Shown: piece by piece, positions 15,695-23,769 of the stretch | Layout: the number at the start of each line of letters is the position of its first letter | How positions within the stretch are numbered: the stretch's first letter is position 1 | Origin: JBOHRE01 sp050732635 | Lineage (GTDB): Bacteria > Gemmatimonadota > Gemmatimonadetes > Longimicrobiales > RSA9 | Length of the DNA stretch: 40,135 nt | Assembly (NCBI GenBank): GCA_050732635.1 | Contig: JBOHRE010000026.1 | Coordinates: 1 to 40,135 of the forward strand | Reading direction: 5' to 3' | Position numbers and translations under genes: made by a program | The notes under the pieces: generated by a model | What the model saw: only the letters and a program-made list of their open reading frames with translations | Told to the model about the DNA's origin: nothing | Database searches by the model: none

Positions 15695-16566
15695 CGAATG
15701 ATTTTGTGAAACGGTTCGACATGCGCCACCACCTCCCGCGCCCGGACCTCGCCGGCCACGCGCCGCTCGACATCGTCGGCGATCGCGTGGGCCTGTTCGA
15801 CGTTCAAGCTGCGGTCCACGGCGATCGTTAGCTCCGCGAATACGTCGCCTTCACGGCCGCGGGAGCGGACATCGTAACAGCCCAGCACACCCGGCGTGGC
15901 CAGCGCGATTGCACAGATACGGCGTTCGTCGACGGCGCGTTCATCCACGAGGACCGGCACGGTGGTGCGAAGAATCCGCCAGCCGGCACGTGCGATGACC
16001 AACGCGACCAACAGCGTGACGGTAGGGTCGGCGCGGGGATAACCCAGCTCGACCATGCCCAGGCCGCCCAGCACGGCGAGCGCCGCCAGCGCATCGCTGC
16101 GCGTGTGCGCCGCGTCGGCAATGAGCAGCTGGCTGGCGAGACGCTGACCCTCGCGCGTCTCGTACCGTGACACGACGAAACTGACCGCTGCCGCCACGGC
16201 AATGACAACGCCGACCCCGAGCGTCGGCTGGACCAGGTCGGTACCCGAGATCAGTCGGCGCACGGCATCCCTCACCAACTCGAACACCGTGATCGAGAGG
16301 AAGGCCACGATCCCGACGGCCCCGAGCGTCTCGAACTTGGCGTGGCCGTACGGGTGCTCGGTATCCGGCGCGCGGGCAGCGACGCGCGCGAGCGCCAGCG
16401 CCAGCACGTTGTTCAGCGCGTCCACTGAGGAGTGCGCCGCCTCGGCGAGCACGGCCAGCGAGTCCGCGCGAATGCCAGCGAGCAGCTTTGCCACGACGAC
16501 CACGATGTTCGCGATCAGCGTGAGCACGAGCACGCGGCGCACCGCACGAGCACGTGCGGTCTTCAC
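15691..16566 (-). CDS. Cation diffusion facilitator transporter (Zn/Fe/Mn efflux family)
   Basis: 291 residues with about six membrane helices and a cytoplasmic C-terminal domain. The metal site is intact: HSSVD (H45, D49) in the second helix and HTRSD (H154, D158) in the fifth; HPYGHAKFE between helices is a family signature. These are proton-coupled exporters of divalent metals from the cytoplasm; the metal cannot be decided here. GTG start at 16566 overlaps the amidohydrolase stop by 4 nt. Its place between an amidohydrolase and a methyltransferase is unusual and may only reflect shared expression. Confidence 0.93.
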   Translation of the reverse strand: MKTARARAVRRVLVLTLIANIVVVVAKLLAGIRADSLAVLAEAAHSSVDALNNVLALALARVAARAPDTEHPYGHAKFETLGAVGIVAFLSITVFELVRDAVRRLISGTDLVQPTLGVGVVIAVAAAVSFVVSRYETREGQRLASQLLIADAAHTRSDALAALAVLGGLGMVELGYPRADPTVTLLVALVIARAGWRILRTTVPVLVDERAVDERRICAIALATPGVLGCYDVRSRGREGDVFAELTIAVDRSLNVEQAHAIADDVERRVAGEVRAREVVAHVEPFHKIIR

Positions 16567-17960
16567 GAGGCTGCGAGCCCCGGGCGCAGTGTCGGGCCTT
16601 CTGCACGCGACAGCACGGCGCTCAGCTTCCGACCTTCGCGCTCGACGCGCGCACGCAGCGAGGAGACGTCGAGCGTATGCCAGCCGTTCTGGTCGTACAC
16701 GATGCGACCACGCACCACGGTCAGGATGCAGTCGGTCCCACGCACGGCATGCAGCACCGCCGCCGCGGGATCGTGCACCGGCGTCACATGCGGCGCTCCC
16801 AGCGCAAACGCGGCGAGGTCCGCGTCCGTGCCGGGCTCGAGCGTGCCGACGCGGTCGGCGAGACCGAGCGCGGTTGCGCCGCCGAGCGTGGCCAAACGGA
16901 GCGCCTGCTCGGCGCTGAGCACACGCGGCTCGCGCACCATGGCCCGCTGGAGCAGCTGGGAGGTGCGAGCCTCCTCGAGCAGGTCCTGCCGATTGTTACT
17001 GGCGACCGAGTCGGTGCCGAGACCGACGGCGATGCCAGCATCGAGGAACTGCAGCAAGGGCGCGGTCCCGTGGCCGAGTCGCGCATTCGCCGTCGGGCAG
17101 TGGGCAACGGTCGCGCCGGCATCGGCGATTCTGGAGATGTCGCCCGGGCCGAGCTGCACGCAGTGGATCAGCAGGGGCCGAAGAGCGAGCACCCCGAGCT
17201 TCTCGAGCAGCTCGACCGGCGACGCGGCGCGGCGCTCTGTCGCAATGCCGCGAGCACGAAGGCCTTCGGCAAAGCTACCGGCGCCACGGGTCACGAGCGC
17301 CCATTCTGCGTCGGACTCGGCGATGTGCGTCGCGAGCGGCAGCGCCTCGGCGCCCGCCAGCCTGGTGGACTCGCGATACAGCGCGTCGGAGACCGTATAC
17401 GGCGCGTGCGGCGAGATGCCGACGCGCACCAGGTCGGTCGCGACCCGACGCATGGTGTCCAGCTTCCGGGCGAGCTCCGCGATCGCGTCCGCCGCGCGCG
17501 ACGGGTCGGGCCCGAAGACCTCGCGGAAGACGATCCCGCGCATACCGGCGCGCTGGAGGGCGCCGAGCGACGCGCCAGAATCCTCGGTTGCGGCAAGGGT
17601 GGTGATCCCGGCTGCGAGCGCCTCGGCGCAGCTCCACTCGGCGGCGGCCTCGTAGTCGAGGTCGGACACCGCGCGCTTTGCCTGCATCAGCCGACCGATC
17701 CAGGCGGGGAAGGTCAGGTCCTCGAGCAGGCCTCGAAAGCAGGCCAACTCCGGATGGGCATGGGTGTTGACCAATCCGGGCAGGAGAGCGGCTGCGCCAA
17801 GGTCTACGGTCGGTACGCCGGGCGGCGCCGGGCTGTCCCGCGCCGGCCCGATACCGGCAATGCGGCCGTGCTCGTCGACCAGCACGGCGCCCCGCGCGAT
17901 CGGCGGCCCGCTGATCGGCAGCACCCAGTCGGCGAGGTACTGCGAGGCGAATCCGTCCAT
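16563..17960 (-). CDS. Amidohydrolase, MTA/SAH deaminase-like
   Basis: 465 residues of the metal-dependent amidohydrolase superfamily. Metal ligands: HAH (H67, H69), the His in THIAES (H212) and the Asp in GTDSVAS (D317); HCVQL (H266) supplies a further active-site His, and PHAPYTVS (H185) is typical of the TrzN/MtaD/SAH-deaminase branch. Likely substrates are 5'-methylthioadenosine, S-adenosylhomocysteine or a related adenosine compound such as aminodeoxyfutalosine. SAH removal would fit the SAM methyltransferase two genes downstream, but that is inference. The ATG shares 1 nt with the Omp85-like stop (TGATG). Confidence 0.88.
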   Translation of the reverse strand: MDGFASQYLADWVLPISGPPIARGAVLVDEHGRIAGIGPARDSPAPPGVPTVDLGAAALLPGLVNTHAHPELACFRGLLEDLTFPAWIGRLMQAKRAVSDLDYEAAAEWSCAEALAAGITTLAATEDSGASLGALQRAGMRGIVFREVFGPDPSRAADAIAELARKLDTMRRVATDLVRVGISPHAPYTVSDALYRESTRLAGAEALPLATHIAESDAEWALVTRGAGSFAEGLRARGIATERRAASPVELLEKLGVLALRPLLIHCVQLGPGDISRIADAGATVAHCPTANARLGHGTAPLLQFLDAGIAVGLGTDSVASNNRQDLLEEARTSQLLQRAMVREPRVLSAEQALRLATLGGATALGLADRVGTLEPGTDADLAAFALGAPHVTPVHDPAAAVLHAVRGTDCILTVVRGRIVYDQNGWHTLDVSSLRARVEREGRKLSAVLSRAEGPTLRPGLAAS

Positions 17961-19744
17961 CAGCGGCGGCCGAGCTGCGGATCCTGGTCGCCGAACACGT
18001 CGTTCCGCCGGGAGCGCAGCATCTGTGGATCGGCGAAGGGGAGGACCAGGCCGAGGCTTTCGCCGAGCGAGATGACCAGGCGCGGACTACGCCAGCCCTC
18101 GCCGCCGCCCAGCGGGAACGCAACGTCGATGCGGTATGTCGTGCGACTGCCAGCCGGGAAGGAGCCGCGCAGCCCGATGCCCGCCGTGCCGCGCCAGCCG
18201 GAGGCGACGCCGTATGGCACGTCGCCGGGCCAGATGCGTCCGAAATCGCCAAAGACGGTGCCGCCAATGTCCAGCAGATCGGTGAACGGCCAGCCGAAGT
18301 AGATCCGATCCTCGGCGGAGAACACCAGACGCCGAGCGCCGGGAAACCGATCCTCGTGGTAGCCGCGCAATGCCGCATCACCGCCCAGCGTCAACTGAAA
18401 CGGCGTGCGCGTGTGCCAGCCGCCGACCGCGCTGGCGCGCAGCAGCAGGGTGTGCCGGCGTAGGGCACGCGGCTGCCAATAGGCGAGCAGCTCACCCTCC
18501 GTCAGCACGTCCTCCCACTCGGAGGCATCGGCCGGCGCCTCGAAATCGCGACGCGCCTCGACGCGCACCCGGATCGCGCCCACCGTCGTCGCCGATTGCA
18601 GCCCCGTGTACAGCCGGAAAATGCCGTACAGGTCATCCTGCTCCTGCAGCGTCGGCAGTGAACGGCCGATGCCGACCTGGACCTCGGCACCGAGCTGCAC
18701 ATCCTGCTCACCCTGCATGCTGTCGAGCCCACGACGTTCGAGCCACCAAATGTTGCGCTGGCCGAAGAGCAGGAAGCCGCGCACGTTCCGAACTTCGCGC
18801 AGCCCGTCCCAGGCTTCGGCGACGATCGCGCTGTCGCCGGCAGTCAACTCGTCGAAGTCGCCGCGTGTGACCTGAATGCTCTCGCGGCCGCCGGGATAGG
18901 TCAGCTCCTGAAACGTCATGGCGGCGCCGAGCAGCGTGATGTTGCGCTGTGGCCCAATCCGGGTCATGACCGACATGTCCATCGTCTTGTCGCGGACCGG
19001 CACGAGCACGTGCAGCCGCTGCTCAGGCATCTCACGCACGAAATCGAAGTGCCGGTCGCGACGCTGGAAGCTCTGGCGCGCCGACCAGCGGCCGACATCG
19101 CCGACGAAGGGAAACGCGATCGTCTCGTGCACGAATGTTCCGGCCCGCGTGCCGCCACCACCGAGGTCGAGGTTCCAGCGGGTTCCGCCGAGCTGTGGCG
19201 TGCGGTACGAGATGCCGTACTCGCGGATTGCACGATGCTCGAAGAAATGGACGCCGACCTGCTGCCCGGTACCCAACAGGTTGAGCTCGCGCAGCGCGGC
19301 GCCACGCAGGCCAAAACCGTTATCGAACCGGAGCCGCACATCGACCCGCGTGCTCCACTCGTCCTGCGTGTCGACGACGAGATGATAATTGCCGTCGTCC
19401 TGCGGCACGCCGAAGACGTCGACGTGGGACAGAAAGTCGAGACTCCGCAGGAGCCGCTCCGATTCCTCTGCCAGGGCGGGATCGAAGCAGTCGCCGCGCC
19501 CGAGCAGGAGCTCGCGTCGGATCACGCTCTCGCGCGTGCGCACGTGCAGTCGATTGGCCAGCCGATAGGCCCACGCCAGGCGCCGGTCGAGGTCCGGGTC
19601 ACTGGTGTCGAAGATGGAATGGTTGTCGATGAAGACGTGACCGATCCGGCCCGTCTCGCAGCGCTCGAGGGCATCCTCACCGCGCTCCTGGGCGGCCGCT
19701 GCGGGTGCGGACAGAATCGCGGCGATCAGCAGGACGCGGCGCAT
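17960..19744 (-). CDS. Omp85-superfamily outer-membrane protein with POTRA-like domain
   Basis: 594 residues from the ATG at 19744, chosen because it opens a normal signal peptide (MRRVLLIAAILSAPAAAAQ); the frame continues upstream to 19852 but not as secretory sequence. About residues 35-130 resemble a POTRA domain (SVIRRELLLGRGDCFD, then ERLLRSLDFLSHVDV). The remainder is a beta barrel with the conserved LGGDAALRGYHEDRF motif of the inward-facing Omp85 loop. BamA/TamA-type proteins insert or export proteins or lipids at the outer membrane. It leads the nine-gene operon. No Shine-Dalgarno is evident. Confidence 0.85.
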   Translation of the reverse strand: MRRVLLIAAILSAPAAAAQERGEDALERCETGRIGHVFIDNHSIFDTSDPDLDRRLAWAYRLANRLHVRTRESVIRRELLLGRGDCFDPALAEESERLLRSLDFLSHVDVFGVPQDDGNYHLVVDTQDEWSTRVDVRLRFDNGFGLRGAALRELNLLGTGQQVGVHFFEHRAIREYGISYRTPQLGGTRWNLDLGGGGTRAGTFVHETIAFPFVGDVGRWSARQSFQRRDRHFDFVREMPEQRLHVLVPVRDKTMDMSVMTRIGPQRNITLLGAAMTFQELTYPGGRESIQVTRGDFDELTAGDSAIVAEAWDGLREVRNVRGFLLFGQRNIWWLERRGLDSMQGEQDVQLGAEVQVGIGRSLPTLQEQDDLYGIFRLYTGLQSATTVGAIRVRVEARRDFEAPADASEWEDVLTEGELLAYWQPRALRRHTLLLRASAVGGWHTRTPFQLTLGGDAALRGYHEDRFPGARRLVFSAEDRIYFGWPFTDLLDIGGTVFGDFGRIWPGDVPYGVASGWRGTAGIGLRGSFPAGSRTTYRIDVAFPLGGGEGWRSPRLVISLGESLGLVLPFADPQMLRSRRNDVFGDQDPQLGRR

Positions 19745-19810
19745 GCTCCAGCGGTTCGGGAACGCACATGAGGCGCGCCGGAAGCCTTTGCCGGCGCAAG
19801 GCTTGTGCGC

Positions 19811-19845
19811 TTGACACCTCGTTTCGCGCCAGGATAACCTAGCCT
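19811..19845 (+). promoter_or_regulatory. maeB promoter with a possible divergent -10 for the nine-gene operon
   Basis: On the plus strand TTGACA (19811-19816), 18 bp, TAACCT (19835-19840). The overlapping decamer AACCTAGCCT (19836-19845) read on the other strand gives TAGGTT (19841-19836), a possible -10 for the divergent operon beginning at 19744. No good minus-strand -35 is seen, so that half is weak. The plus-strand leader would be about 45 nt. Confidence 0.65.
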
Positions 19846-19892
19846 GCTCCACCCCAGCAACGCCGACCTCCTCGGCTCAGGAGAACTACTGC

Positions 19893-22169
19893 GTGAGTCA
19901 GCGGCATCAGGAAGCGCTCAACTACCATGCCGACGGCCGGCCGGGCAAAATCGCCGTCGTGCCGACCAAACCCGTAGGCACGCAGCGGGACCTGGCTCTG
20001 GCGTACACGCCGGGCGTCGCCGAACCCTGCCGCGAGATCGCTCGCGACCCCGAGCAGGTCTTTCGCTACACCGCGCGCGCCAACCTCGTCGCGGTCGTGA
20101 CCAACGGGACGGCCGTCCTGGGCCTGGGTGACATCGGGCCGTTGGCCGCCAAGCCCGTGATGGAAGGCAAGGGCGTGCTCTTCAAGCAGTTCGCCGACAT
20201 CGACGTGTTCGATATCGAGGTCGCCACTAGCAGCGCCGACGAGCTGATCCGCTTCTGCGAGCTGCTGGAGCCGACCGTTGGCGGGATCAATCTCGAGGAC
20301 ATCGCTGCGCCGGACTGCTTCCGGATCGAAGAGCAGCTAAAGGAACGGCTGCAGATCCCGGTGTTTCACGACGACCAGCACGGAACAGCGATCATCAGCG
20401 GCGCGGCACTGATCAACGCCCTCGAGGTCGTCGGTAAGCGGGCGCAGGACGTACGTGTGGTGTTCAGCGGTGCGGGCGCAGCCGCGATCGCGACGGGCGA
20501 ACATTACATCAGGCTCGGCATCCGCCGCGAAAACATCATCATGTGTGACAGCAAGGGCGTGATCACCAAGGAGCGGGCCGAGGGGATGGATCCATACAAG
20601 GCGCGCTTTGCGCAGGCCGGCAGCGTAACGTCGATCAGTGACGCGCTGCGGGACGCCGACGTCTTTGTCGGCCTGTCGGTCGGTGGCCTGCTGACGGGCG
20701 CCATGGTCGCCGCCATGGCCGAGCGACCCATCATCTTCGCCCTCGCCAATCCGGACCCGGAGATCACGCCCGAAGCCGTTCGCGAGGTGCGCGGTGATGC
20801 GATCATCGCCACCGGCCGCACCGATTACCCGAACCAGGTCAACAACGTTCTGGGCTTTCCATTCATCTTTCGGGGCGCGCTCGATGTGCGCGCGCGAGCG
20901 ATCAATGAGGAAATGACCATGGCCGCGACTCGCGCGCTGGCCGATCTCGCCAAGCAGGACGTGCCCGAGGCAGTCGCCGCGGCTTACGAGCAGCAGAGCT
21001 TCCGCTTCGGCCCGGAATACCTGATCCCGAAACCCTTCGATCCTCGCGTGCTGCTCTGGGTTGCACCCGCGGTGGCGCGAGCGGCGATGGAGACCGGCGT
21101 CGCGCGCACGCACATCGATCTGGATGCGTACCGCAATCGGCTGGAGGCCAGGCTCGGCCGGCGGCGCGAGGTCATGCGCGACCTGCACCTCAAGGCGGCC
21201 AGCGATCCGCGGCGGATCGTATTTCCGGAAGGCGAACACGAGCGAGTGATCCGCGCTGCGGCGCAGATCGTCGAGGAGCACATCGCGCGGCCACTCCTGG
21301 TCGGGCGACCGCTGCGGATCCGCGAAACCGCGGCGCGCCTCGGCATCGACCTGCAGGGCGTGACGCTGGTCGATCCGGCCGCCGATGTCGAGATCCGCGA
21401 GCGCTACGCGCAACACTACTACGAGCGCAGGCAGCGTCGGGGCATCACGTTGGCGGAGGCGCGCGAGCGCGTGCGCATGCCGGTCTATTACGCGTGCATG
21501 ATGCTGCTGGACGGGGACGCCGACGGTCTGATTGCGGGGGAGGACATGCACTATCCGGACGCGGTGCGTCCGGCGCTCGAGATCATCGGGACCGCGCCGG
21601 AGATCACACGCGTCGCGGGACTGTACATGATGATCTTGAAGGACGACCTGATGTTCTTCGCCGATGCGACCGTCAATATCGATCCGGACGAGGAGGTGCT
21701 CGCGGAGATCGCACTGCTGTCGGCGCGGTTCGTCCAACGTCTGGGCATCGAGCCGCGCATGGCGCTGATCTCCTTCTCGAACTTCGGCTCGGCGCGCGAG
21801 CCGCAGTCGGAGCGCGTTCGTCAGGCTGTCGAACGCGTGCGTCGGCTGGCACCCGACCTCGTGCTGGACGGCGAAATGCAGGCGGACAGCGCCGTCGTGC
21901 CGTCGATCCTGCGTGAGCGCTACCCCTTCAGCACGTTGCAGGATCGGGCCAATGTGCTGATCTTCCCGAACCTGGATGCCGCCAACGCGGCCTATAAGCT
22001 GCTCGCCCGCCTGGGTGGCGCCGAGGCCGTCGGTCCGATCCTGCTGGGCATGGCCCGACCCGTCCACGTGCTCCAGCGGGGTAGCGAGGCCGCGGACATC
22101 GTGAACCTGGCGGCGATTGCTGTCGTGGACGCGCAGCAGAGCTCTCCGGGCACTCCGGTCAAGGTCTGA
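19893..22169 (+). CDS. maeB: NADP-dependent malic enzyme with phosphotransacetylase-like domain
   Basis: 758 residues, the usual length of hybrid MaeB enzymes. Oxidatively decarboxylates malate to pyruvate and CO2 with NADP reduction. Residues 1-420 are the malic enzyme: AYTPGVAEPC with the catalytic Tyr (Y38), GLGDIG (77-82), the Lys-bearing AAKPVMEGK, a GAGAAA nucleotide motif near residue 193, and FALANPDPEI. From about residue 430, after a short linker, comes a phosphotransacetylase-like half that in known MaeB proteins binds acetyl-CoA as a regulator and is not catalytic. GTG start with AGGAG (19879-19883) 9 nt upstream. First gene of an operon with pckA 5 nt downstream. Confidence 0.96.
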   Translation: MSQRHQEALNYHADGRPGKIAVVPTKPVGTQRDLALAYTPGVAEPCREIARDPEQVFRYTARANLVAVVTNGTAVLGLGDIGPLAAKPVMEGKGVLFKQFADIDVFDIEVATSSADELIRFCELLEPTVGGINLEDIAAPDCFRIEEQLKERLQIPVFHDDQHGTAIISGAALINALEVVGKRAQDVRVVFSGAGAAAIATGEHYIRLGIRRENIIMCDSKGVITKERAEGMDPYKARFAQAGSVTSISDALRDADVFVGLSVGGLLTGAMVAAMAERPIIFALANPDPEITPEAVREVRGDAIIATGRTDYPNQVNNVLGFPFIFRGALDVRARAINEEMTMAATRALADLAKQDVPEAVAAAYEQQSFRFGPEYLIPKPFDPRVLLWVAPAVARAAMETGVARTHIDLDAYRNRLEARLGRRREVMRDLHLKAASDPRRIVFPEGEHERVIRAAAQIVEEHIARPLLVGRPLRIRETAARLGIDLQGVTLVDPAADVEIRERYAQHYYERRQRRGITLAEARERVRMPVYYACMMLLDGDADGLIAGEDMHYPDAVRPALEIIGTAPEITRVAGLYMMILKDDLMFFADATVNIDPDEEVLAEIALLSARFVQRLGIEPRMALISFSNFGSAREPQSERVRQAVERVRRLAPDLVLDGEMQADSAVVPSILRERYPFSTLQDRANVLIFPNLDAANAAYKLLARLGGAEAVGPILLGMARPVHVLQRGSEAADIVNLAAIAVVDAQQSSPGTPVKV

Positions 22170-22174
22170 GAGGG

Positions 22175-23764
22175 ATGGCGACCACACTCAGCAGCGAGCT
22201 GTCGCAGCATGGTCTGCGGCCCGAGGGACGAGTGCACGTCAATCTCGCACCCGCGGAGCTGATCGAGCACGCGCTGCGGCGCGAGGAGGGCCGCCTCTCG
22301 GCTGATGGCGCATTCGTCGGCATCACGGCACCGCATACGGGTCGCTCGCCGAACGACAAGTTCACGGTAGAGGAGCCGACGTCGCAGCGCGAGGTCTGGT
22401 GGGGCAAGGTCAATGTACCGCTCCAGCCTGCGCAGTTCGAGGCGCTGCATGACGCCATCGCGCAGCATTTGACCGAACCCGACCTGTACCTGCGCGACGT
22501 CTGGGCGGGAGCGCACGCCGACTACCGGATCGGCATACGAGTGATCACGCCGAGCGCATGGCACTCGCTGTTCGTCCACAACATGTTCCGCGAGCCGCAC
22601 GCCGCAGAGCGTGAGCGCTTCGAGCCCGACTTCACCGTGCTGCATGCACCGGAAATGCAGTCGGATCCAGAGGTCCACGGCACGCGCTCGGGGACCTTCG
22701 TCGTCGTGAACTTTGGCGAGCGGATGGTCCTGATCGGCGGTACACGCTACGCCGGTGAGATCAAGAAATCGATCTTCTCGGTAATGAACTACCTGCTCCC
22801 GCGGAAGGGCGTGCTGTCGATGCACTGCTCGGCGAACATGGGCGAAGCGGGCGATGTCGCCCTGTTCTTCGGCCTCTCGGGCACAGGCAAGACGACGCTC
22901 TCCGCCGATCCCCAGCGCCAGCTCATAGGTGATGACGAGCATGGCTGGGCCGACGACGGCGTGTTCAATTTCGAGGGCGGCAACTACGCCAAGGTGATCC
23001 GCCTCTCAGCGGAGGGCGAGCCGTTGATCTACGCGGCGAGCCGCCGCTTCGGCGCGATCCTGGAGAACGTCGTGCTGGACGAGCGGACACGCGAGGTCTG
23101 CTGGGAGGACGATTCGATCACCGAAAACACACGATCCTCCTATCCGCTGGCCTTCATACCTGGTGCCGTTCCGAGCGGCCGCGCCGGGCACCCGAGCAAC
23201 GTGGTGTTCCTCACCGCCGACGCGTACGGTGTGCTGCCGCCGCTGGCGAAGCTCACGCCGGAGCAGGCAATGTATCAGTTCCTGTCCGGCTACACCGCGA
23301 AGGTGGCCGGCACGGAGCGCGGCGTCACCGAGCCGAAGGCGACGTTCAGTGCCTGCTTCGGTGCGCCCTTCCTGCCGCTGCCGCCCGCGCGCTACGCCGG
23401 ACTCTTGGGCGAGAAGATCGCGCAGCACGAGGTGCAGTGCTGGCTGATCAATACAGGCTGGACCGGCGGCCCCTACGGCAAGGGCGAGCGCATGCAGCTC
23501 GACCACACGCGAAGCATGGTGACGGCTGTGCTGAAAGGGCAGCTCGATGACGTCGAAACCCGCGAGGATCCGGTCTTCGGGCTGCACGTGCCTAGGCAGG
23601 TGCCGGGTGTGCCCGGTGACGTGCTCGACCCGCGCGGCACCTGGGACGATCCGGCCGCCTACGACGAGCAGGCCAGCAAGCTCGCCGCCATGTTCCGGGA
23701 GAACTTCGCGGCGTTCGAGGCGGAGGTGTCCGACGCCGTGCGCGCGTCGGGTCCCCGGATCTGA
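22175..23764 (+). CDS. pckA: Phosphoenolpyruvate carboxykinase (ATP)
   Basis: 529 residues, normal for the family. Converts oxaloacetate and ATP to phosphoenolpyruvate, CO2 and ADP, the entry step of gluconeogenesis. The ATP-type P-loop GLSGTGKTTLSAD starts at residue 233, TGRSPNDKF holds the substrate-binding Arg, and GDDEHGW with the Asp metal ligands follows the P-loop. The ATG is 5 nt after the maeB stop, with GAGGG just upstream. Together with maeB it gives two routes from C4 acids, to pyruvate and to PEP, which suits growth on organic acids or amino acids. Confidence 0.97.
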   Translation: MATTLSSELSQHGLRPEGRVHVNLAPAELIEHALRREEGRLSADGAFVGITAPHTGRSPNDKFTVEEPTSQREVWWGKVNVPLQPAQFEALHDAIAQHLTEPDLYLRDVWAGAHADYRIGIRVITPSAWHSLFVHNMFREPHAAERERFEPDFTVLHAPEMQSDPEVHGTRSGTFVVVNFGERMVLIGGTRYAGEIKKSIFSVMNYLLPRKGVLSMHCSANMGEAGDVALFFGLSGTGKTTLSADPQRQLIGDDEHGWADDGVFNFEGGNYAKVIRLSAEGEPLIYAASRRFGAILENVVLDERTREVCWEDDSITENTRSSYPLAFIPGAVPSGRAGHPSNVVFLTADAYGVLPPLAKLTPEQAMYQFLSGYTAKVAGTERGVTEPKATFSACFGAPFLPLPPARYAGLLGEKIAQHEVQCWLINTGWTGGPYGKGERMQLDHTRSMVTAVLKGQLDDVETREDPVFGLHVPRQVPGVPGDVLDPRGTWDDPAAYDEQASKLAAMFRENFAAFEAEVSDAVRASGPRI

Positions 23765-23769
23765 TTCTC

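Noticed and set aside
20337..22187. 616-codon open frame antisense to maeB
   Set aside because: His/Arg-rich composition typical of the complement of a GC-biased gene; the plus strand encodes an intact MaeB.
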